This document shows positions 1 to 6,280 of a DNA stretch of 32,111 bases, piece after piece. Source of the stretch: DASZHC01 sp035938215 (GTDB lineage Bacteria > Verrucomicrobiota > Verrucomicrobiia > Chthoniobacterales > JAFAMB01); the NCBI GenBank assembly GCA_035938215.1, contig DASZHC010000113.1, positions 1 through 32,111 on the forward strand, read 5' to 3'. The position numbers and the translations under genes were made by a program. A model generated the notes under the pieces. That model was given only the letters and a program-made list of their open reading frames with translations. It searched no databases and was not told where the DNA came from. Positions within the stretch are counted from its first letter, which is position 1, and every line of letters begins with the position of its first letter.

Positions 1-437
1 CCACCTAGGAGGCGGTAAAACCCGGATAACTGCGGTTCAGTTCCCGGTACGTCGCCCCCGCGCACCGATACGATATAAGGCGTCGAGCGGCGCAATTTCA
101 GCCAACGGGCAACGGCTCCGCCCGGGATGGAAAAGAATGCGATTACGCGATCGGCTTCATAACAATCCGCGGCTCGAACCACATGCCGGCAAGCCGACAA
201 CAGGTAGGCTGCCATCTCTAACAGGCTCGAACGATGAACGCTTCTTCGCAGCGCAGGAATACGAATGACCACGATGCCGTCTTCATCCGATGATCCGCGG
301 AGCCTCTCATAAGCGGAAGTCAAAACGACAACTCGGTTTCCCCTTCGTTTCAGTGCGAGGGCCAGATTCCTGCTTGCCGTCGCCGCGCCGCCCCCTAGAG
401 GAGGGTACTCATAGTTGATCAGCAGATAGGTTGCCAC
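1..437 (-). CDS. Glycosyltransferase, GT4-like GT-B fold, N-terminal part (cut by window edge)
   Basis: The minus strand is open from a GTG at 437 to the left edge, about 145 codons. The N-terminus reads MATYLLINYEYPPLGGGAAT (GTG start written as M) followed by a helix and a VVVLTS strand. This is the glycine-rich first beta-alpha unit of GT-B enzymes of the GT4 family, where a PPLGGG-type loop precedes the acceptor-domain helix. A VSVRGGDVPG segment near residue 130 also fits GT4 proteins. The catalytic C-terminal domain lies outside the window, so donor and acceptor are unknown. No other ATG/GTG lies between GTG 437 and the upstream in-frame stop, and no clear Shine-Dalgarno site is visible. 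The gene follows asnB on the same strand after 87 bases. It probably adds a sugar to the surface glycan in the cytoplasm. Confident on family, not on substrate. Confidence 0.75.
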   Translation of the reverse strand, partial: MATYLLINYEYPPLGGGAATASRNLALALKRRGNRVVVLTSAYERLRGSSDEDGIVVIRIPALRRSVHRSSLLEMAAYLLSACRHVVRAADCYEADRVIAFFSIPGGAVARWLKLRRSTPYIVSVRGGDVPGTEPQLSGFYRLLG

Positions 438-469
438 GAAACAGCGCTCAATTCTGTCTCAGATTGCTG

Positions 470-560
470 GATCTGATTGGTCGAGGACAGCCATCACTCG
501 GTTCTGTCTCATTAAACCTCGTTTTCATTCCGAGCGGCTTCCTGAGCGGCTCCCAAGCGG
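470..560 (-). repeat. Two-hairpin 3'-end element, degraded copy (A5)
   Basis: On the minus strand this carries the second-hairpin sequence GAGCCGCTCAGGAAGCCGCTC (positions 552-532, one stem mismatch), the A-rich tail, and a CAGAACCGAGTGATGGCTG-like segment shared with copies at 24727 and 4136. The long first hairpin is missing or eroded. The element overlaps the end of asnB and supplies its last codons. Confidence 0.6.
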
Positions 561-2393
561 CGAATTCTGCAACAGCCACACGCACCAGAGCAAGCCACGG
601 TCATCGCGCCGCCCCGCTTGATGATCTGCCAGCCGTCTATTGATCCATGACCAATTCATTCCATCTGGCACTGAATCGGAGCCCAGGCGCAGCGCACCTG
701 TTTTGAACCAGTTGCCAACCGGTATGCCAAATCCCTTTTTCGGTCGGTTAATGACCCGGTCCGGAATCAAACCGCGTGCCGCTTTTTTAAGAATATATTT
801 GGTGACGCCCCGGCGCAGCTTGTATTCGGATGGAATTCTGCGCACGAAATCCACCAGATTGATATCCAGGTACGGACAACGCGCTTCAAGGCGATGCATC
901 ATGCTGGAGCGATCGGTCTTGACCAAGATATCGTCCTGCAGATAGAGGCGGACATAAAATTGAATCGTTCGATCTACGTCGGTCTTTGCTGAAGGATGGT
1001 TCCAGGCTGCGATGGCTTCGGCGTAGAGTTCCTCCGGATCGACTTTGCAGCCGAAAAGATCGCCGATCTCCCCGGGATCCAAAGGGCCCATCCATGCGGG
1101 AAGCCAGCACCGGCTCGGAAAACTCATCCCCCGCAGCATCCGTTTCACCTTGAAATCCAGACTCATATTCACATGCGAAACCGGAAGCCGTTCCGCCATG
1201 GAACGAATTGCGCGATTTATCCCTCCAAGGGCAAGAGCGCGATAAACTCTCGCGGGCTTGAGCGCGCGAAACGGATCGTATCCGGCGAAGAGTTCGTCGC
1301 TTCCGTCACCGCTCAAGGCTACAGTCACATTCTGGCGCGCAAGTTTCGAAACGAGCGCTGTAGGAAGAATCGAACTGTCTCCCATGACTTCGTCCAGCTT
1401 CTCTGCGGTAGCCTGCGCCCATGCCAGACATCCTTCTGCGGAAAAAACCTCTTCGTGATGCAGCGTTTTTGCGGTCTTTGCTCCAAGGCGCGCATATGCG
1501 CGTTCATCGAATGTTTTGTCGTCAAACCCGATGCTGAACGTCTCGATCGAAGGATGATACCGGCCGGCCAGAGTCGCGATCAAAGTCGAATCGATGCCAC
1601 CGCTCAGGAAAACGCCGACCGGGACATCCGCCTGGAGCCGTCGCCGCACTGCTTCGTCCAAACGCCGAATCAATTCAGCGCCCCACTCCTGCTCGGGATT
1701 TTTCGGAACGGATTCAAACGGCTCCAGCTTGAAATCCCAGTACTCGCGCATTTCAAGGCTCAAATCGCGGATTGAAACTTTCATCCAGTGACCGGCAGGC
1801 AGCTTCTTGACATGTTGCAAAAGAGTTCCAGGCGCCGGGATGAATCCATACGCAAAAAACTTTTTCAAAGACTCGTGATCAAGGGTCGTCGGGACCAACG
1901 GATGGAGGCGAAGCGCTGTTAACTCCGACGCAAAAACAAAACATTCGCCGTTGGAATAATAAAAGAGCGGTTTCTTGGCGAATCGATCGCGCGACAGGAA
2001 AACTTCGCCTTTTGCCCGGTCATAAATCGCGAACGACCACATCCCGTTCAGTTTGTCGAGCAAGTTTTCACCCCATTCCCGATATCCGTGCAAGAGAACT
2101 TCCGTATCGGAATGATTTGTTTTGAAGCGGTGACCCAGCCGCTCCAACTGTTTGCGAAGTTCAACGTGATTGTAAATTTCGCCGTTAAAGGTGATGACCA
2201 ATTGGCCATCCAAAGTGGTCATTGGCTGGCTGCCGGATGCAAGATCGACGATGGAAAGGCGCCGATGCCCGAAGAATACCGGCTGAGCAATCCAAGTCCC
2301 TGCTCCGTCAGGTCCGCGATGAGCCAGCGCGTCGATCATGCGCTCCAGATCCACGCGTTGCCCCCTGCCAATGAAGCCGGCAATTCCGCACAT
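525..2393 (-). CDS. asnB: Asparagine synthetase (glutamine-hydrolysing)
   Basis: A 622-residue class II amidotransferase that forms asparagine from aspartate, ATP and glutamine in the cytoplasm. The ATG at 2393 exposes the nucleophile Cys2 in MCGIAGFIG. The N-terminal glutaminase domain (about 2-210) has RGPDG at 26-30 and FNGEIYN at 69-75. The synthetase domain has the pyrophosphate-binding loop SGGIDS at 264-269 and a later LSGDGSDELFAGY motif. Such AsnB-type enzymes are common in polysaccharide clusters, where they may amidate sugar acids instead; the sequence does not decide this. Oddity: the family-like C-terminus ends near LLWCVWLLQN, and the last 12 residues (SPLGSRSGSRSE) plus the stop are encoded by the repeat element A5. 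That suggests loss of the original stop and read-through into the repeat. It lies head-to-tail with the GT4 gene. Confidence 0.93.
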   Translation of the reverse strand: MCGIAGFIGRGQRVDLERMIDALAHRGPDGAGTWIAQPVFFGHRRLSIVDLASGSQPMTTLDGQLVITFNGEIYNHVELRKQLERLGHRFKTNHSDTEVLLHGYREWGENLLDKLNGMWSFAIYDRAKGEVFLSRDRFAKKPLFYYSNGECFVFASELTALRLHPLVPTTLDHESLKKFFAYGFIPAPGTLLQHVKKLPAGHWMKVSIRDLSLEMREYWDFKLEPFESVPKNPEQEWGAELIRRLDEAVRRRLQADVPVGVFLSGGIDSTLIATLAGRYHPSIETFSIGFDDKTFDERAYARLGAKTAKTLHHEEVFSAEGCLAWAQATAEKLDEVMGDSSILPTALVSKLARQNVTVALSGDGSDELFAGYDPFRALKPARVYRALALGGINRAIRSMAERLPVSHVNMSLDFKVKRMLRGMSFPSRCWLPAWMGPLDPGEIGDLFGCKVDPEELYAEAIAAWNHPSAKTDVDRTIQFYVRLYLQDDILVKTDRSSMMHRLEARCPYLDINLVDFVRRIPSEYKLRRGVTKYILKKAARGLIPDRVINRPKKGFGIPVGNWFKTGALRLGSDSVPDGMNWSWINRRLADHQAGRRDDRGLLWCVWLLQNSPLGSRSGSRSE

Positions 2394-2400
2394 GAGGGCT

Positions 2401-2480
2401 AGGGGTCAGGGTTCGCGGTTTGGGGTTTGGCGTTTGGAGTTTGGGGTTTGGAGTTCGGGGTTTGGAGTTTGTGGGTTCGA
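2401..2480. repeat. Degenerate heptamer array H1
   Basis: About ten tandem 7-base units of the form GGGTTTG, GAGTTTG or GAGTTCG. The reverse complement has the same CCGAACY/CCAAACY units as arrays at 2990-3038 and 16097-16146. It encodes the proline/asparagine-rich tail of the overlapping minus-strand four-helix-bundle gene. It resembles in style the short tandemly repeated heptamers of cyanobacteria. Confidence 0.85.
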
Positions 2481-2876
2481 CTGCAGAGCACTATTCTTCT
2501 TGAATTTACGACCGCGGAACGCCGATTGATTTAGATGACGCATTAATCCTCCCAAGTATCTTGCCGCCTCTTTGCCGAGTTCGTTAAGCTGCTCAAACAT
2601 CTCGCGTTCTAAGTAGCCTAAATCAAGAGCATACAGCAGTTGGGCCCGAAGCTCTCCGACTGAACCTTTCGAGACAGAAACAAACTGAACAAACTCGCGA
2701 TTGCCGTCGCGTTCAAATCCCTCGCCGAAGTTCGAATAGATTGAGAGCATCGTTTTTCGAAGCTGCGCAGCCAAGGCGATGTCCTTCGAAAATGCCCCGC
2801 GATTTATGACAGCTGCCACCGCGCGTACCAAATGCCTACATTTTTGAAACGCTTCAAACTGCTCGAAATCGTCCAT
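2406..2876 (-). CDS. Four-helix bundle protein (IVS / S23 family)
   Basis: A 156-residue protein whose first 120 residues match the four-helix-bundle family found as ORFs inside 23S rRNA intervening sequences, also called S23. Typical landmarks are a helical start, LRKTMLSIYSNFGEGFERDG around 41-60 (family pattern: R-[RK]-[AT]-x-S-I-x-x-N-[IF]-[AG]-E-G), FVQFVSVSKGSVGELRAQLL and a last amphipathic helix. The family folds into a pentameric bundle related to Avd of diversity-generating retroelements; its cellular role is unclear. I chose ATG 2876 over the TTG at 2897. Oddity: the last ~25 residues (QTPNPELQTPNSK and on) are translated heptamer repeat, so the natural stop was lost or the repeat was captured. 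There is no rRNA here. The gene stands between two heptamer arrays in opposite orientation. Confidence 0.82.
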   Translation of the reverse strand: MDDFEQFEAFQKCRHLVRAVAAVINRGAFSKDIALAAQLRKTMLSIYSNFGEGFERDGNREFVQFVSVSKGSVGELRAQLLYALDLGYLEREMFEQLNELGKEAARYLGGLMRHLNQSAFRGRKFKKNSALQSNPQTPNPELQTPNSKRQTPNREP

Positions 2877-2930
2877 AGCCAGAATATTAAAACACAAAAT
2901 ATAAAAGTAATATATGTGAATTTCGACAAT

Positions 2931-2980
2931 CCCAAAGTGTTACCCATGTATTGAACCCAAAAGTGTTACCGATGTCTTGA
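2931..2980. repeat. 24-base direct doublet, IS-end-like
   Basis: Two copies of CCCAAAGTGTTACCCATG(T/-)-type sequence at 2931-2954 and 2957-2980, period 26, differing at only a few positions. The AGTGTTACC-ATGT core recalls terminal sequences of some IS481/IS3-like elements, but there is no transposase here, so it is at most a remnant or binding-site pair. Confidence 0.55.
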
Positions 2981-2989
2981 CTGCGCCCT

Positions 2990-3038
2990 GCGAACCCCGA
3001 ACTCCAAACCCCGAACCCCGAACTCCGAACCCCGAACG
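2990..3038. repeat. Degenerate heptamer array H2
   Basis: Seven tandem 7-base units such as CGAACCC, CGAACTC, CAAACCC. It is inverted relative to H1 at 2401-2480, so the two arrays enclose the four-helix-bundle gene like terminal inverted repeats. It lies about 85 bases upstream of gmd. Confidence 0.85.
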
Positions 3039-3121
3039 GCAATCGGCGAATGCAAAAAAAATTGACGAATCTATTCCCCAGCCCATGGTTGCGATGCCGC
3101 TGAGCAGTGAACTGGCGGCAA

Positions 3122-4138
3122 ATGAAGATGAAACGAGCGTTGATCACAGGTATCACGGGCCAGGATGGATCTTACCTGGCGGATTTTTTGCTGAAAAAAG
3201 ATTACGAAGTTCACGGGATAATTCGCAGAGCCAGTACATTCAATACCGGGCGAATCGACCATCTTTATCAGGATCCGCATGTGCATGGGGTCCGTCTATT
3301 TCTGCATTATGGGGACCTGTCGGATTCCGTCAACCTGGTCAAGCTTCTCTATGATCTCAAGCCGGACGAGATCTACCATCTCGCGGCGCAGAGCCACGTC
3401 AGGGTTAGCTTCGATATTCCGGAATACACGGCGGATGTGACCGGCGTTGGTGCGATTCGCATTCTGGAGGCGATTCGTGAAACGGGTGTGAAACCGCGTT
3501 TTTACCAGGCATCGAGCAGCGAAATGTTTGGAAAGGTTCAGGAAGTACCTCAGACCGAAACCACGCCATTCTGGCCCCGCAGCCCGTATGGCGCAGCGAA
3601 AGTCTTCGCTTATTGGGCAACGGTCAATTACCGCGAGAGTTACGCTATCCATGCCAGCAACGGCATCCTGTTCAACCACGAAAGTCCGCGGCGTGGCGAA
3701 ACGTTCGTGACGCGCAAAATAACCCGGGCCGTAGCGCGTATAAAGTTGGGATTGGATGATTTTCTTTATCTCGGCAATCTCGACGCTCGGCGGGATTGGG
3801 GTTACGCACCGGAATATGTCGAAGGGATGTGGCACATCGTTCAAGCTGACTGGCCGGATGACTATGTTTTGGCGACTAATGAAACGCACAGTGTCAAAGA
3901 ATTCGTGGAGCTGGCCTTTGCCCATGTCGACCTGGATTGGAAACAGTATGTTCGGCACGATAAACGGTATGAACGGCCTGCCGAGGTCGATCTCTTGATT
4001 GGAAATCCTGCCAAGGCCAAGAAACTATTAGGGTGGGAGCCCAAGGTTCGATTTGAAGAATTGGTCCGAATCATGGTAGACGCGGACCTTGAGATCGCTG
4101 AGGGATCGCTCGGAACATCGGGGGTTCACAGACTCTAG
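3122..4138 (+). CDS. gmd: GDP-mannose 4,6-dehydratase
   Basis: A 338-residue extended SDR that converts GDP-D-mannose to GDP-4-keto-6-deoxy-D-mannose, the branch point to GDP-fucose, GDP-rhamnose and related sugars. The Rossmann motif [11 protein letters not shown] is at 10-20, followed by the GMD-specific [15 protein letters not shown] loop, which shapes the tetramer interface and NADP site in characterised GMDs. Next come a SSSEMFG segment with the catalytic Thr/Ser-Glu region and YGAAK as the YxxxK pair, then [11 protein letters not shown] and [14 protein letters not shown]. All are canonical for the family. I chose ATG 3122 ([10 protein letters not shown]), with a weak GGCGG upstream, over GTG 3107. 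No fucose synthase or RMD-type reductase is recognisable in the window, so the next step is encoded elsewhere or by one of the unassigned SDRs. A structured element begins at its TAG stop. Confidence 0.96.
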   Translation: MKMKRALITGITGQDGSYLADFLLKKDYEVHGIIRRASTFNTGRIDHLYQDPHVHGVRLFLHYGDLSDSVNLVKLLYDLKPDEIYHLAAQSHVRVSFDIPEYTADVTGVGAIRILEAIRETGVKPRFYQASSSEMFGKVQEVPQTETTPFWPRSPYGAAKVFAYWATVNYRESYAIHASNGILFNHESPRRGETFVTRKITRAVARIKLGLDDFLYLGNLDARRDWGYAPEYVEGMWHIVQADWPDDYVLATNETHSVKEFVELAFAHVDLDWKQYVRHDKRYERPAEVDLLIGNPAKAKKLLGWEPKVRFEELVRIMVDADLEIAEGSLGTSGVHRL

Positions 4139-4292
4139 CGCGAAAAATTTCACAAGCCAAAGCGCTTGTGAGATTTTCGCGCTATGGAGCCGCTCAGAAA
4201 ACGGCTCGGGAGGAAAAATTGGAGTTAAGTTAGAAAAACAGAGTATCGGCTGCTTCCCAGCGTTTGTGAGCCATGCACGCCAGTACGCGCGG
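4136..4292 (+). repeat. Two-hairpin 3'-end element, copy A1 (candidate structured RNA)
   Basis: It starts at the gmd TAG. Hairpin 1 pairs 4137-4157 with 4164-4183 (20 bp, one bulged A, apical CAAAGC). Hairpin 2 pairs GAGCCG 4187-4192 with CGGCTC 4202-4207. The tail GGGAGGAAAAATTGGAG and the segment around 4235-4290 (CAGAGTAT..GGCTGCTTCCCAG..GTTTGTGAGCCATGC) match the tail of copy A4. No U-run follows either hairpin. It fills most of the 235-base gap before the next gene; nothing else is seen there. Confidence 0.8.
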
Positions 4293-4373
4293 ACCGTCGT
4301 GCACCAGTAAAAAAAGCAATTGCGCGACATCGATTTCCTCTGTACGCGCTGAGGGAGGCATCGGTCCTAATCT

Positions 4374-6275
4374 ATGCGTTGGCCTAAAATCTCGATCGTC
4401 ACACCCTCTTACAATCAGGGCAAATATATCGAACGGACCGTGAGAAGCGTTCTGCTTCAGCGCTACCCTAACCTGGAATACATTTTATTGGATGGGGGTT
4501 CGACCGACGATACGTTGGCTAAACTCGAACCTTACAAGGACCAGTTCAGTTATCTCATTTCTGAGCCAGACAGGGGACAAGCCGACGCGCTGGCGAAGGG
4601 TTTTGCGCGCAGCTCCGGTGACATCATGGCATACCTGAACAGCGATGATCTGTTGGCTCCAGACGCGCTTCATTTTGTGGCGCGCTTTTTCCAAGAGAAT
4701 CCGAAGATTGATTGGATCTACAGTCACAGATGCACCATCGATGACAATGACCGGGTCATCTGGTATTGGATTCTTCCCGCGCACGTGAATTTTCTGATGC
4801 GGCATTGGGACTATATTCCGCAGGAAACATGTTTTTGGCGACGGAGCCTGTTCGAAAAAACAGGGAATATCGATCGCAGTTACAGATTTGCGATGGATTA
4901 TGACCTCTTTGTGCGGTTCATGAATCAGGGGTGTGGGCGCAGGCTGAACCGTTTCCTCGGCATATTTCGCGATCATGGCACGTCCAAGACGAAACAGCTT
5001 CTCCAAACCGTGGGCGCTACAGAAATGCTCAGGGTGCGCCGGAAATTCCGGATTCGCGCTGCAATCACGGACGGCTTTTTTGGATTGTTGCTCGGTAACT
5101 GGGTGACATATAGAGGTCGCTATTTTGCTGCGGCCGCGCACAGTTTGCCCGGAGCATTTGGCGGCATCGGATATGATTACAACGACGTCTGGGGCGGGCT
5201 GTTGCGGCTCGTGAATCGTCAGACGGATTCGGCCCAGCCGAAGCAAATGAGCGACGAGGAGGATTTCTACACGCCGCTTTGTCCGGTCACTTTCGGCTTA
5301 GCCGACCACCTGCTTTTCAATATTCCATCTATCCGAGCCGGCCGCTCCGTAGTGAATGAGGTTTATTTAAACACCAAATCGCGGGTGGCAATCATTTCCC
5401 CAACCGTGCAGATCGGGGACGGTATGAAATCATTTCCGTTGGGAAATCTGGCGGCTGCGGACCGATCGGCGAATGGCAGGAACGGGAATCCTCCATCTAC
5501 GGTGCGACCGTCGGCCTCGACTCTCCTCCGAACTTTAGGGCGTTTGCCGCTTTTCGCCGGCCGAGTCACCGTAGATTGGAGCGGTCAGACAGCCGACCTT
5601 ATTCTTGCTGTAACTCGCGGTATCGTTTCGAAGGAGGATGGAATCAACTTTCTGGAAGTAGGTTGCTCCGATCTGAGCCGGGAACTTCTCGATGGGTTGA
5701 AAGCCCAGACTAAATGGAATTTATTCGGTCTCGAGACGAGCCCGGACGCGGTTATGGAAGCCCGCGCCGGCGGGCACAGAGTTTTCGAAGCTATTGAGGA
5801 GAATGCGAGCTTCCCGGAAATCCCTAAAGGCGTTGATCTGGTTTACATGGGACGGGGAATTCAATGTTTCGAGGATCCTCGTGGATACCTCCGAAAGATG
5901 GCTGTCCTCCTCAATCCGGGAGGCTTCCTGGTTTTGCGCACGCCAAATCTCGATTCGGCACAGCGGAACCTTTTCGGTCCGGCTTGGGCCTACTGGAAAC
6001 CGGCAGAGCATCGATTCATCTTTAGCCGGAAATCTCTGAAACTCTTGCTCGAGCATACCGGCTTCTCTATTACGAGGCTCACGACGGTTTCGCCGCCGGA
6101 ATCGACGGCGACCAGCATCAATGGCCTGAATGATCTCGCCCGATCTGATCGCACCGCCAGTCTAAAGATGCAAAACAGGATACAAGCGGAATCGATTGCC
6201 AAAACGAACAATCTTGTTTGGAATAAACTCGGCAAAGGAGATCTGATAGTGGCGGTCGCGCGGCGCGTGTTTTGA
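4374..6275 (+). CDS. Bifunctional GT2 glycosyltransferase - SAM methyltransferase fusion
   Basis: A 633-residue protein with two recognisable domains. Residues 5-200 are a GT-A/GT2 glycosyltransferase: KISIVTPSYNQGKYIERTV, LLDGGSTDDT at 38-47, the metal-binding NSDD at 89-92, and a Trp/Asp-rich acceptor part (ETCFWRRSLF, MDYDLFVRF). Residues ~424-600 are a class I methyltransferase: motif I FLEVGCSD at 426-433, an acidic residue near LFGLETSPD, GVDLVYMGRGIQ as the motif-II-like strand, and a LNPGGFLVLRTPN post-motif. The middle (about 210-400) is not recognised. The protein probably adds a sugar and methylates it, or caps the chain, on a cytoplasmic lipid-linked glycan. No signal peptide or membrane segment is apparent. 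Start ATG 4374 fits the domain edge. The stop overlaps the upstream edge of the next gene, suggesting coupling. Confidence 0.85.
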   Translation: MRWPKISIVTPSYNQGKYIERTVRSVLLQRYPNLEYILLDGGSTDDTLAKLEPYKDQFSYLISEPDRGQADALAKGFARSSGDIMAYLNSDDLLAPDALHFVARFFQENPKIDWIYSHRCTIDDNDRVIWYWILPAHVNFLMRHWDYIPQETCFWRRSLFEKTGNIDRSYRFAMDYDLFVRFMNQGCGRRLNRFLGIFRDHGTSKTKQLLQTVGATEMLRVRRKFRIRAAITDGFFGLLLGNWVTYRGRYFAAAAHSLPGAFGGIGYDYNDVWGGLLRLVNRQTDSAQPKQMSDEEDFYTPLCPVTFGLADHLLFNIPSIRAGRSVVNEVYLNTKSRVAIISPTVQIGDGMKSFPLGNLAAADRSANGRNGNPPSTVRPSASTLLRTLGRLPLFAGRVTVDWSGQTADLILAVTRGIVSKEDGINFLEVGCSDLSRELLDGLKAQTKWNLFGLETSPDAVMEARAGGHRVFEAIEENASFPEIPKGVDLVYMGRGIQCFEDPRGYLRKMAVLLNPGGFLVLRTPNLDSAQRNLFGPAWAYWKPAEHRFIFSRKSLKLLLEHTGFSITRLTTVSPPESTATSINGLNDLARSDRTASLKMQNRIQAESIAKTNNLVWNKLGKGDLIVAVARRVF

Positions 6276-6280
6276 GAGAG

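Noticed and set aside
3122..4138. GDP-fucose operon around gmd
   Set aside because: No fucose synthase (WcaG) partner is recognisable; the SDRs present do not show its features.
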